A DNA stretch of 32,395 nt, taken from the NCBI GenBank assembly GCA_904419835.1, contig CAJFTA010000020.1:1-32395 (forward strand). The letters are read 5' to 3'. The position numbers and the translations under genes are program-made. The notes under the pieces were generated by a model. That model worked only from the letters and a program-made list of their open reading frames with translations, was not told the DNA's origin and did no database searches. How positions within the stretch are numbered: position 1 is the first letter of the stretch; the number at the start of each line of letters is the position of its first letter. Below, piece by piece: positions 15,193 through 22,722 of this stretch. This stretch comes from an uncultured Pseudoflavonifractor sp. (GTDB taxonomy: Bacteria > Bacillota > Clostridia > Oscillospirales > Oscillospiraceae).

Positions 15193-16127
15193 GACGGCAT
15201 GATTTGTATCGGGGCAGCGCGCTGCTGCTGGCTGTGTGGGCCGCGCTGCTGCTGTCGGCCTGTACTCTGGCCGACAGCGGGGAGGAGACCCAGCCCCAGG
15301 GCGCCTACCGGGTCTACTACGCTGTGACCGGGGAGCAGTCCACGGTACAGGCAGTGGACTGGGAGTACCGCGTCCCCTCCGGCGAGGACACGGCCGCCGA
15401 GCTGGCGGAGCTGGTGCTCTCCCAGCCCGAGACCACGGGGCTGGCCTCGCCCGCCCCGTCAGGCACCCGGCTGCTCTCCTGCCAGCAGGAGGAGGGACAG
15501 CTGCGTCTGGACCTGTCCGAGCAGTACGGCGGCCTCTCCGGTGTGGAGCTGACGGTGGCCAACGCCTGCCTCACCCTCACCCTGTGCCAGCTGGAGGGGG
15601 TGGAGGAGGTGTATGTCACCGTGGAGGGGGAGCCCCTGCCGTACCAGACCCTGCGCACCATGGGCGCGGACGACGTGCTCCTGCCCGGCACGGGGGAGGC
15701 GGAGCTCACCGCAGCGGTGGGCCTGTGCTTCCCCAGGGCCGACGGCAGCGGCCTGGGGGTGGAGTATCGGGACGTGGTGCAGAACGAGGGGGACACCATG
15801 GTCAGAACGGTGTTCACCGCCCTGCTGGAGGGACCCCGGTACCAGGAGCTGTCCAGCCTGATGCCCGAGGGTACAAAGCTGCGGAGCATCGCGGTGGAGG
15901 GCGGCGTCTGCACGGTAAACCTGTCGCCCGAGTTCCTGGCCGGACTGCCGGAGGACGAGCAGTCAGCCCGGCTGCTGCTGTACTCCATGGTCAACACCCT
16001 CTGCATGCAGGAGGATCTGTCCATCAGCGCCGTGCAGATTCTCGCCGATGGACACGCCATAGAGTCCATCGGCGGCGTGCCCGCCTCCGCGCCCCTGGAG
16101 CCGGACTGGACCCTGCTGGAGTCTTGA
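15189..16127 (+). CDS. Double-GerMN-domain lipoprotein
   Basis: This 312-aa exported lipoprotein has a signal with lipobox LLSAC (Cys at about residue 25) and two GerMN (spore germination/sporulation) domains. The first spans about residues 60-155 (AAELAELVLSQPETTGL, LRLDLSEQYG); the second spans about 200-295 (TVFTALLEGP, SIAVEGGVCTVNLSPEF). GerMN proteins act at the outer face of the membrane in sporulation and germination complexes, and similar lipoproteins sit beside sensor kinases. The GTG start overlaps the kinase stop by four bases, so the two are probably co-expressed and may work together, for example with the lipoprotein modulating the sensor. That functional link is inference. Confidence 0.87.
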   Translation: MRRHDLYRGSALLLAVWAALLLSACTLADSGEETQPQGAYRVYYAVTGEQSTVQAVDWEYRVPSGEDTAAELAELVLSQPETTGLASPAPSGTRLLSCQQEEGQLRLDLSEQYGGLSGVELTVANACLTLTLCQLEGVEEVYVTVEGEPLPYQTLRTMGADDVLLPGTGEAELTAAVGLCFPRADGSGLGVEYRDVVQNEGDTMVRTVFTALLEGPRYQELSSLMPEGTKLRSIAVEGGVCTVNLSPEFLAGLPEDEQSARLLLYSMVNTLCMQEDLSISAVQILADGHAIESIGGVPASAPLEPDWTLLES

Positions 16128-16152
16128 CAGAGTTCCACCGGGCGTGTAGGAT
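16124..16152 (+). promoter_or_regulatory. Promoter of the metY-like gene
   Basis: TTGACA (16124-16129, overlapping the GerMN gene's stop codon), a 17-nt spacer and TAGGAT form a promoter. The leader contains a GGGCCG/CGGCCC hairpin (about 16177-16194). I see no S-box or other methionine riboswitch. Confidence 0.72.
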
Positions 16153-16240
16153 ATTCCTGTTATAAAGCGCCATCTCAGGGCCGGGATACCGGCCCGCCGC
16201 CAGACAAGACGGCTTATCCAAGAAAAAGGAGAGCATGACC

Positions 16241-17524
16241 ATGAGCGACTACCGTATGAGCACCAACTGCATCCACGCCGGCTACCGACCCGGAAACGGG
16301 GAGCCCCGGAATATTCCCATTGTCCAGTCCACCACCTTCCGGTACGCCACCGGCGAGCAGATGGGCGCGCTCTTTGACCTGGAGGCAAGCGGCTACTTCT
16401 ATACCCGCCTCCAGAACCCCACCAATGACCACGTGGCGGCCAAGATCTGCGCCCTGGAGGGCGGCACGGCGGCCATGCTCACCTCCTCCGGCCAGGCGGC
16501 CAACTTCTACGCCGTGTTCAACATCGCCTCCTGCGGCGACCATGTGGTGGCCTCCTCCGCCATCTACGGCGGCACCTTCAACCTCTTCGCCGTCACCATG
16601 AAGCGGATGGGCATCGAGTTCACCTTTGTGGACCCGGACTGCTCGGAGGCCGAGCTGGAGGCCGCCTTCCGGCCCAACACCAAGGCCGTGTTCGGCGAGA
16701 CCATCGCCAACCCGGCTCTCACCGTGCTGGACATCGAGAAGTTCGCCAGGGCGGCCCACGCCCACGGCGTGCCCCTCATCGTGGACAACACCTTCCCCAC
16801 GCCCGTGAACTGCCGTCCCTTCGAGTGGGGCGCCGACATTGTCACCCACTCCACCACCAAGTATATGGACGGCCACGCCAACGCGGTGGGCGGCGCCATT
16901 GTGGACTCCGGCAAGTTCGACTGGATGGCCCACGCCGACAAATTCCCCGGCCTGACCACCCCCGACGAGAGCTACCACGGCATCACCTACGCCGAGAAGT
17001 TCGGCATGGAGGGGGCCTACATCACCAAGGCCACCGCCCAGCTCATGCGGGACTTCGGCTCCATTCCCTCCCCTCAGAACTGCTACTACCTGAACATCGG
17101 CCTGGAGACCCTGCCCCTGCGGATGAAGCAGCACTGCTCCAATGCTTTGGCTGTGGCCCAGTATCTCCAGGGCCACGAGAAGGTGTCCTGGGTCAAGTAC
17201 CCCGGCCTGGAGGGCGACCAGTACCACGCCATGGCCGCCAAGTATATGCCGGGCGGAACCTGCGGCGTGGTGTCCTTCGGCGTGAAGGGCGGCCGTGAGG
17301 CGGCCTCCAGGTTCATGGCCGGGCTGGAGCTGGCCTCCATCGCCACCCATGTGGCCGATGCCAAGACCTGCGTGCTCCACCCCGCCTCCACCACCCACCG
17401 CCAGATGAACGACGCCGAGTTGACCGCCGCCGGTGTCTCTCCCGACCTGGTACGTCTGTCCGTAGGCATTGAGGACCCCGCCGACCTCCTGGCCGACATC
17501 GAGAAGGCCTTGGCTGGCGTGTAA
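16241..17524 (+). CDS. metY: O-acetylhomoserine sulfhydrylase-type PLP enzyme
   Basis: This Cys/Met-metabolism PLP enzyme probably makes homocysteine from O-acetylhomoserine and sulfide. The lysine that binds PLP is in HSTTKYMDGH (residue 207 from the start used here). YTRLQNPTND and SSGQAANFYA match cofactor and phosphate contacts, and the C-terminus contains SVGIEDPADLLADIE. About 427 aa is typical of MetY rather than the shorter MetB/MetC. Two start codons are possible: ATG at 16235 would lie only 3 nt after GGAG, whereas ATG at 16241 has normal 9-nt spacing, so I chose the latter. It has its own promoter and a palindromic terminator. It fits functionally with metF and metH at 27.7-31.7 kb, which would methylate the homocysteine. 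Confidence 0.9.
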   Translation: MSDYRMSTNCIHAGYRPGNGEPRNIPIVQSTTFRYATGEQMGALFDLEASGYFYTRLQNPTNDHVAAKICALEGGTAAMLTSSGQAANFYAVFNIASCGDHVVASSAIYGGTFNLFAVTMKRMGIEFTFVDPDCSEAELEAAFRPNTKAVFGETIANPALTVLDIEKFARAAHAHGVPLIVDNTFPTPVNCRPFEWGADIVTHSTTKYMDGHANAVGGAIVDSGKFDWMAHADKFPGLTTPDESYHGITYAEKFGMEGAYITKATAQLMRDFGSIPSPQNCYYLNIGLETLPLRMKQHCSNALAVAQYLQGHEKVSWVKYPGLEGDQYHAMAAKYMPGGTCGVVSFGVKGGREAASRFMAGLELASIATHVADAKTCVLHPASTTHRQMNDAELTAAGVSPDLVRLSVGIEDPADLLADIEKALAGV

Positions 17525-17537
17525 ACCAAAACGAAGC

Positions 17538-17565
17538 AAATCCCCCTCCTGCAGGAGGGGGATTT
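17538..17565 (+). terminator. Perfect 28-bp palindrome after metY
   Basis: Arms AAATCCCCCTCC and GGAGGGGGATTT enclose TGCA. The T-tail is short (ATTT), and the symmetry could act in both directions. It lies 13 nt after the metY stop. Confidence 0.75.
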
Positions 17566-17597
17566 ACACAATAGAGAGAGCTGTAAGGGTGATAGCG

Positions 17598-18101
17598 ATG
17601 GACTTGTTTTCAAAATACAGCGCGCTGAACATAGATGGCAGATTGATTTCTCTTGCATATGAGGAATGCGCAGAGCCTTATTTCTGCTACCCTGTGAATG
17701 CCAAAGTGATTGGTTTTGAAGGCTGCATATTATATTGTTTCCTGCCTGAATACAGAAATATGGTCTTTGCGTCAAATCCCGAGAGCTGTGCGGATAAAAA
17801 TGTCTATCCCCTTGCAGCAGACTTTAAGGACTTTATGCGGTTGATTCTAGCATGCGGTTCCGCCAATCCGGTTGAACAGATTGTATGGATGAATAAACAG
17901 CAGTTTGAGCAGCACTTGCAGAGCGAAAGAGAAGCGCAGACATCGGAGCAGGCAGAACTGCTGTCCTTTCTGGCCCATGAGCTGAATCTCACACCGATGG
18001 AAAATCCGTTTGAATATGTGAAGGCCTTACAGGCAGAGTTTGATGACGGCAAAGTCCAATATAGTGATGAATACTATGATGTCCTGGGGATTGAGAGATA
18101 G
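17598..18101 (+). CDS. Low-GC hypothetical protein (SMI1/KNR4-like?)
   Basis: This 167-aa soluble protein has no signal peptide or membrane helix. It begins MDLFSKYSALNIDGRLISLA and contains GFEGCILYCFLPEYRNMVFA, a PLAADFKDFMRLILACG segment near residue 75, and a C-terminal NPFEYVKALQAEFDDGK region. I do not recognise a named family with confidence. The layout (a short domain with FKDFLRLILACG-type helix) recalls SMI1/KNR4-like small proteins, often immunity proteins of contact toxins, but no toxin gene is nearby. Base composition is clearly lower in GC than every neighbour, and the gene is isolated between two strong palindromic terminators, which suggests horizontal acquisition. The ribosome site is modest (TAAGGGTGAT). 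The upstream in-frame extension runs through the metY 3' end and the terminator and is rejected. Confidence 0.65.
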   Translation: MDLFSKYSALNIDGRLISLAYEECAEPYFCYPVNAKVIGFEGCILYCFLPEYRNMVFASNPESCADKNVYPLAADFKDFMRLILACGSANPVEQIVWMNKQQFEQHLQSEREAQTSEQAELLSFLAHELNLTPMENPFEYVKALQAEFDDGKVQYSDEYYDVLGIER

Positions 18102-18172
18102 TCCCCGGCTCCACGAATATTTTTTAACGCCTTTCCTGTCCGCCGAAAGCGCTGGGCAGGAGGTGTTCAAAC

Positions 18173-18214
18173 AGAGATGCCCCGCCGGTAACGGCGGGGC
18201 ATCTCTGTTTTGTT
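18173..18214 (+). terminator. Strong intrinsic terminator
   Basis: Perfect 15-bp arms AGAGATGCCCCGCCG and complement (loop GTAA) are followed by GTTTTGTTTT. It ends the hypothetical gene's transcript and stands between two convergent genes. The stretch 18102-18172 before it holds only a weak CCTGTCC/GGGCAGG stem. Confidence 0.92.
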
Positions 18215-18224
18215 TTATTTACCT

Positions 18225-18267
18225 GGCATAGTAGTTAATGAGGCAGCCGGCCAGAACGATATCCCGC
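18225..18267 (-). repeat. Displaced duplicate of the hydratase gene's 3' end
   Basis: Forty of 43 bases match 18415-18457, the last codons of the hydratase gene, exactly 190 bp away. On the minus strand it still reads RDIVLAGCLINYYA followed by Arg and a stop, the same terminal peptide as the real gene (which ends in Lys). All three mismatches are synonymous third-position changes. The similarity continues past the stop (TTATTT on the plus strand) after a 4-nt gap. Confidence 0.9.
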
Positions 18268-18408
18268 ACACCCCGCAGGACGGGTCCTGCGGGGACCCCT
18301 GGGCGTGATGGAATCTGCGCGGGCGAAATGAATTCGCCCGGCATCAAGGTTTTGCCGGAGGCAAAACGCTTGGGACGCCGCGAGGGCGGCGGGGAGGAGC
18401 GGGATATC
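18258..18408 (-). repeat. 151-bp hairpin-rich insert with 10-bp terminal inverted repeats (element C)
   Basis: The segment starts with GATATCCCGC (18258-18267) and ends with the exact complement GCGGGATATC (18399-18408), directly against the hydratase stop codon. Its interior is nearly all hairpins: CCCCGCAGGA/TCCTGCGGGG (18271-18294), CGGGCGAA/TTCGCCCG (18320-18340), GTTTTGCC/GGCAAAAC (18349-18367, flanked by CAAG/CTTG) and CGCCGC/GCGGCG (18376-18391). It carries no gene of its own, although one minus-strand frame is open through it into the duplicated gene tail. Its architecture recalls copies A and B, but I find no shared loop or box sequence. Confidence 0.8.
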
Positions 18409-20658
18409 TTATTTGGCGTAGTAATTAATGAGGCAGCCGGCCAGAACAATATCCCGCTCCTCGCGGGTCATGCCGGGCAGGCGGAGGGTGACGGCGCGCG
18501 CCTGGCCGTTCTGAATGAGGGTGGCCTCCACGGTCTCCTCCATGGACTCCAGCACCTTCCGGATGCCGGGCAGCCACAGCTTGTCCCCGGGCTGGATATT
18601 CCAGTCCTTCACGCCGTCGGCCACAAAGGGCAGCATACCCCAGTTGACCACGTTGGAGCGGTAGCGCTTGGTGGCGTACTCGGCCGCCAGGTTGGCGCAG
18701 CCGCCCAGCACCCGCTGGCAGGAGGCGGCCTGCTCCCGGGCGGAGCCGTCGCCGGGCTTGAGGGCCATGACAAAGGTGCCCAGGCCGGTGGTGTGGCCGT
18801 CCTTGCCGCCCAGGGCCTCCACAACGGCGGCGTCCTCGGGATTCTTCCGACGGAGCAGCTCCACCTCCTGGACCGCCTTGGCACGGGGCACGTACTGGGG
18901 GTCCTTGCGGCTCAGGGCGAACTGGGAGAGCTTGATGGGGTTGGAGCGGTAGGAGGAGGTCTCGCCGGAGGGGATGAGCTCGTCGGTGGTGGTTACCGGG
19001 TCGTAGATGGCGGCGGCGGCGGTGAGGAGCAGGTTCTCAGGCATGGGGATCTGCTCGGGCCAATCGGCGATGTTGGGGCCAAAGACCAGCTCGGTCTCGG
19101 GCTGGGGACGGCCAACGCCGAAGTACACACGGGCCTTGTAGGCGGAGTCATCGTAGTGGTAGGGCTCACTGGCGGTGTCGGCGGGCACATCGGGCAGCTC
19201 GGTGGCGGCAGTGAGTACGCCGCCGTTGAGGGCGGTGGCTGCGATGGAGCGGGCGTCCATCAGGGCCACATAGGCTACCTGGCCGTCGGCGGGCTTGGAG
19301 CCCTCCCGGTTGGGGAAGTTGCGGGTGGAGTGGCGGATGGAGAAGGCACCGTTGGCGGGCACGTCGCCCGCGCCGAAGCAGGGGCCGCAGAAGCAGGAGC
19401 GGATGGACGCGCCGGCGGCCATCAGGTCGGCGATATAGCCCTGCTTGGTCAGCTCCAGGTTGATGGGCATGGAGCCGGGGTAGCAGGAGAGCCAGAAGGC
19501 ATCGGAGCCGATGGCGTGGCCCCTGAGGATCTGAGCGGCCCGGACCAGGTTCTGATAGGTGCCGCCGGAGCAGCCGGCGATGACGCCCTGGTCCACGTGG
19601 AACTGGCCGTCTCTAATCTTGCCGGTGAGGGAGGGAGCGCCGTTCTTCAGCTCCAGCTGGCGCACCGCGTCCTCCTCCACCTGGTGGAGCAGGTCGGCCA
19701 TGTTGGCTTTGAACTCCTTGATGCTGAAGGCGTTGGAGGGGTGGAAGGGCAGGGCGATCATGGGCTCCACGGCAGACAGGTCCACCTCGATGACGCCGTC
19801 GTACCAGGCGCCGTCGGCGGGGGCCTGGGCCTGATAGGCGTCGCCGCGGCCCAGCACGGCCAGGTGCTCCTTTACAGTCTCGTCGGTGCTCCACACGGAG
19901 GACAGGCAGGCGGTCTCGGTGGTCATCACGTCGATGCCGGAGCGGTAGTCCATGGACAGATTCTTCACGCCGGGGCCGAAGAACTCCATGACCGCGTTCT
20001 TCACCGCGCCGATTTTAAAGGTGGCGCCGATGAGGGCCAGGGCCACGTCTTGGGGGCCCACGCCGGGGCGGGGCGCGCCGGTGAGGTGGATGGCGATGAC
20101 CCTGGGGTAGGCGATGTCGTAGGTCTTGCACAGCAGCTGGCGGGCCAGCTCGGGGCCGCCCTCGCCGATGGCCATGCAGCCGTAAGCGCCGTAGCGGGTG
20201 TGGGAGTCGGAGCCCAAAATCATCCGGCCCGGGGCGGCGTACCGCTCCCGCATGTAGGAGTGGATGACGGCCTGGTGGGCGGGGACAAACTCGCCGCCGT
20301 ACTTTTTGGCGGCGGACAGGCCGAACACATGGTCGTCCTCGTTGATGGTGCCGCCCACGGCGCACAGGGAGTTGTGGCAGTTGGTGAGCACGTAGGGCAG
20401 GGGGAACTCCTTCATGCCCGAGGCCCGGGCGGTCTGGATGATGCCCACGTAGGTGATATCATGGGAGGCCATGGCGTCGAATTTCAGCTTCAGGTCGGCC
20501 ATGTTTCCGGCGGTATTGTGGGCCTTGAGAATGCGGTAGGCCATGGTGCCGGATTTGGCCAGCTGGGGCGCGGGCAGGCCGGCGGCCGTGCCCTCGGCCT
20601 CGGAGAGGAAGCCGCCGTCCCGATAGTAGACGCCGGAGAGAGTCAGTTTGATGCTCAT
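18409..20658 (-). CDS. Aconitase-family hydratase
   Basis: This 749-aa iron-sulfur hydro-lyase of the aconitase superfamily shows the three cluster cysteines as Cys363 (AGCSGG) and Cys424/Cys427 (CFCGPCFG). Other conserved parts are GSDSHTRYGAYG near residue 150 (substrate/metal region), a FHPSN segment near residue 305, and a swivel domain after about residue 590. Domains are in the normal order for a single-chain aconitase. It diverges from canonical AcnA and from two-subunit LeuCD, and resembles the group annotated simply as hydratase; citrate/isocitrate is possible but the substrate is unproven. The ATG at 20658 has GGAGGT 6 nt upstream. It is monocistronic, and its last codons are duplicated downstream around element C. 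Confidence 0.85.
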   Translation of the reverse strand: MSIKLTLSGVYYRDGGFLSEAEGTAAGLPAPQLAKSGTMAYRILKAHNTAGNMADLKLKFDAMASHDITYVGIIQTARASGMKEFPLPYVLTNCHNSLCAVGGTINEDDHVFGLSAAKKYGGEFVPAHQAVIHSYMRERYAAPGRMILGSDSHTRYGAYGCMAIGEGGPELARQLLCKTYDIAYPRVIAIHLTGAPRPGVGPQDVALALIGATFKIGAVKNAVMEFFGPGVKNLSMDYRSGIDVMTTETACLSSVWSTDETVKEHLAVLGRGDAYQAQAPADGAWYDGVIEVDLSAVEPMIALPFHPSNAFSIKEFKANMADLLHQVEEDAVRQLELKNGAPSLTGKIRDGQFHVDQGVIAGCSGGTYQNLVRAAQILRGHAIGSDAFWLSCYPGSMPINLELTKQGYIADLMAAGASIRSCFCGPCFGAGDVPANGAFSIRHSTRNFPNREGSKPADGQVAYVALMDARSIAATALNGGVLTAATELPDVPADTASEPYHYDDSAYKARVYFGVGRPQPETELVFGPNIADWPEQIPMPENLLLTAAAAIYDPVTTTDELIPSGETSSYRSNPIKLSQFALSRKDPQYVPRAKAVQEVELLRRKNPEDAAVVEALGGKDGHTTGLGTFVMALKPGDGSAREQAASCQRVLGGCANLAAEYATKRYRSNVVNWGMLPFVADGVKDWNIQPGDKLWLPGIRKVLESMEETVEATLIQNGQARAVTLRLPGMTREERDIVLAGCLINYYAK

Positions 20659-20759
20659 GGACGTACCTCCAATATCTTGTGGATTTAGAATCTTTTCATG
20701 TGCGGAGAGCCGGGTCAGAGACTTTTATGCGGCATCAGCACGCTGATTCGATAAATATT

Positions 20760-20788
20760 ATCATACCAAAGCAGAGAAAAAAGTGCAA
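20760..20788 (-). promoter_or_regulatory. Promoter of the hydratase gene
   Basis: On the minus strand TTGCAC (20788-20783), a 17-nt spacer and TATGAT (20765-20760) lie about 100 nt before the ATG. It diverges from the amidase promoter. Confidence 0.78.
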
Positions 20789-20882
20789 GCGGCAGGGGTG
20801 GGAAAATGCGGATTTCCCAGGCAGCCTGCATGGCGCATAAAAAATTGTAAAAATTTATGTTAACCTTATTGATCCAAATGCA

Positions 20883-20911
20883 TTGACGGAGAGAGAGGGA
20901 TTCGGTAGAAT
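20883..20911 (+). promoter_or_regulatory. Promoter of the amidase gene
   Basis: TTGACG, a 17-nt spacer and TAGAAT precede the amidase start by about 85 nt. The non-coding stretch 20659-20996 contains only this and the divergent hydratase promoter; I see no operator-like palindrome. Confidence 0.75.
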
Positions 20912-20996
20912 AATAGGGAATGTTTGACGCGGACCAGGGCGGCGGGAGACGCCCAGGCCGGCCCAACTGGTTTACAAAGGATAAAAGGAGTTCCCC

Positions 20997-22478
20997 ATGA
21001 GACAGACAAAGAGAGCGGCCGCGTTTCTGCTGATGCTGGCCCTGCTGGTGTCCTTCCTGCCGGTCCGGGCGGCGGGACCCAACGGGCTGCTGAATATTGA
21101 GGTACATAACGAGACCACGGGGCGTTACGAGCCCCAGCAGGCGGAGAAGGTAAACATCAGCCTGGACGGGACGGTCGTCGACCTGACGGGAGACGTGCCC
21201 GGTCTGGCGCTGGGGACCCGCACCATGGTGCCCATCCGCACGGTGGCCGAGGCTCTGGGGGCCACGGTGCTCTGGCCCCAGGGGAGCAATCAGGTCATCC
21301 TGCGCAAGGGCGCGGACACCATCGTCCTCACGCTGGGCTCGGCCGACGCGGTGGTCAACGGCCAGGCGGTCCCCTTGCCGGACGGCGTGCCCGCCTGCGT
21401 GGTGAAGCACCAGGGGGTGGAGCGCACCATGGTGCCCCTGCGGTTCGTGTCCGAGCAGCTGGGCGCCCAGGTGGGCTGGGACCAGGACACCTTCACCGCC
21501 GAAATCGTCAGCGGGGAGAGCGACACGGCCTATATCACCCGCATCCAGGCCGACTACGACATGCAGACCGTGTTTATCGGGATGGACCAGAAGCTGGAGT
21601 ACCGCATCATTGACGGGGACGGTATGGTGACGCTTGACATCCTGGGCGCGGAGCTGTCGGCCGGCTTCCCCGGCGCCATCGCGGTGGACAACGACTTTAT
21701 CGACACGGTGCGGTACGCCCAGCACGGCGCCGGCCTGTACGATGGATATGACCGCGTGGTCCGGGTGGAGCTGGCCCTGGCCGACGGCGTCACCCGGGAG
21801 AAGAACCTGACCGTGGAGCAGCAGGAGGACGGCATCCTCATCACGGCCTTCCGGGCCCCGGAGGACGAGCCGGAGCTGCCGGAGACGCCGGAGGAGCCCA
21901 CCGACCCGGTGAACCCCTCCAATCCCATCGACCCCGCCCGCCGGACCGTGGTCATCGACCCGGGCCACGGCGGCACCAGCAGCGGCGCGGCGTACGAGGG
22001 CATTCTGGAGAAGGACCTGACCCTGCCCATCTCCCTGAAGCTGGAGGCCCTGCTCAAGGCGGCGGGGTACAACGTGGTCATGACCCGGTCCACCGACGTC
22101 TATCTGGGCCTCTACGAGCGGGCGGACATCGCCAACAGCGTGGACGCGGACATCTTTGTCTCCATCCACGCCAACGCCTTTGACGACCCCTCGGTCAACG
22201 GACTCATCACCTATTACCACCCCTCCAGCGGGCGGGGCAAGCGGCTGGCCCAGGCCATCCAGACCCCGGCCAGCCAGGCCACCGGCGCAAAGGACCGGGG
22301 CGTGGCCTCGGCGGACTTTGTGGTCCTGCGGGAGACCGACATGTGCGCCGTGCTGGTGGAGACCGGCTTCATGACCAATCACGACGAGCTGATGAAGCTC
22401 AACGACAGCACCTACCAGGACAAGCTGGCCCAGGGCATTGCCCAGGGGATCATCAACTACCTGAACACACTGGGCTGA
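20997..22478 (+). CDS. Exported N-acetylmuramoyl-L-alanine amidase with copper-amine-oxidase-like and AMIN domains
   Basis: This 493-aa secreted cell-wall hydrolase cleaves the bond between muramic acid and the stem peptide. It has a signal peptide (MRQTKRAAAFLLMLALLVSFLPVRAA) and, at residues about 50-170, a copper-amine-oxidase N-like wall domain (TRTMVPIRTVAEALGA, RTMVPLRFVSEQLGA). An AMIN-type domain covers about 180-285, then an Asp/Glu/Pro-rich linker, and the Amidase_3 catalytic domain runs from about 315 to the end. Zinc ligands are visible as His in DPGHGG, Glu in YEGILEKDL and His in SIHANA; the catalytic Glu is in VETGFMTN. The ATG has AAAAGGAG upstream. Transcription would run into element copy B and then the terminator at 22680-22722. 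Confidence 0.93.
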   Translation: MRQTKRAAAFLLMLALLVSFLPVRAAGPNGLLNIEVHNETTGRYEPQQAEKVNISLDGTVVDLTGDVPGLALGTRTMVPIRTVAEALGATVLWPQGSNQVILRKGADTIVLTLGSADAVVNGQAVPLPDGVPACVVKHQGVERTMVPLRFVSEQLGAQVGWDQDTFTAEIVSGESDTAYITRIQADYDMQTVFIGMDQKLEYRIIDGDGMVTLDILGAELSAGFPGAIAVDNDFIDTVRYAQHGAGLYDGYDRVVRVELALADGVTREKNLTVEQQEDGILITAFRAPEDEPELPETPEEPTDPVNPSNPIDPARRTVVIDPGHGGTSSGAAYEGILEKDLTLPISLKLEALLKAAGYNVVMTRSTDVYLGLYERADIANSVDADIFVSIHANAFDDPSVNGLITYYHPSSGRGKRLAQAIQTPASQATGAKDRGVASADFVVLRETDMCAVLVETGFMTNHDELMKLNDSTYQDKLAQGIAQGIINYLNTLG

Positions 22479-22483
22479 GACGG

Positions 22484-22666
22484 TCGAAAAAGGTGCTTTG
22501 CACCTTTTTCGAGTGGGATGCAGGCCGCTGCGCGCAGCCTTTGTCCGCATTTTGCGGATAAAGGCAACACTTGCGGCCTGAGCGGTGTTTTCTCCGAGGC
22601 GCATGTCCCCGGAGAAAACGGATTTCACTTTCTTCGCGCCTGCGGGCGCGAATGCTGCGAGGCTTT
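22484..22666 (-). repeat. Multi-hairpin structured element, copy B
   Basis: Read on the minus strand it repeats copy A's order. Box AAAGCCTCGCAG is at 22666-22655. H1 has arms TTCGCGCC/GGCGCGAA around the same CGCA loop (22652-22633). The linker contains GTGAAATCC. H2 has arms GTTTTCTCC/GGAGAAAAC around the identical loop GGGGACATGCGCCTC (22619-22587). H3 has outer arms CAGGCCGC/GCGGCCTG (22580-22573, 22528-22521) and an inner GCCTTT-TCCGC stem (22565-22537). H4 has arms TCGAAAAAGGTGC and complement around a 3-nt loop (22512-22484). It is 183 nt against 180 nt in copy A. It lies in sense orientation after gatB, beyond a GC stem with no T-tract on that strand, and its far end stops 5 nt from the amidase stop codon. 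Confidence 0.85.
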
Positions 22667-22679
22667 TGCGGCAAGCTGA

Positions 22680-22722
22680 GGCGCCCCCGAACGGCCTTAT
22701 GGCCGCCCGGGGGCGCCTTTTT
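22680..22722 (+). terminator. Terminator on the amidase side, overlapping the gatB stop codon
   Basis: Arms GGCGCCCCCG and CGGGGGCGCC enclose an inner GGCC/GGCC stem, followed by TTTTT on the plus strand. On the minus strand the stem is not followed by Ts, so gatB transcription could continue into element copy B. Confidence 0.82.

Noticed and set aside
18258..18408. CRISPR array or integron-like site.
   Set aside because: The hairpins differ from each other in sequence, there is no regular repeat-spacer pattern and no cas or integrase gene is nearby.
18258..18408. Element C as a third copy of the A/B structured element.
   Set aside because: It is also a chain of hairpins beside a gene end, but it lacks the AAAGCCTCGCAG box, the CGCA loop and the 15-nt loop, so common origin is not supported by sequence.
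18219..18449. A 76-codon minus-strand frame through element C ending in the duplicated hydratase tail.
   Set aside because: Its beginning is the hydratase gene in a shifted frame and its middle is hairpin sequence; there is no ribosome site. I treat it as a by-product of the duplication.
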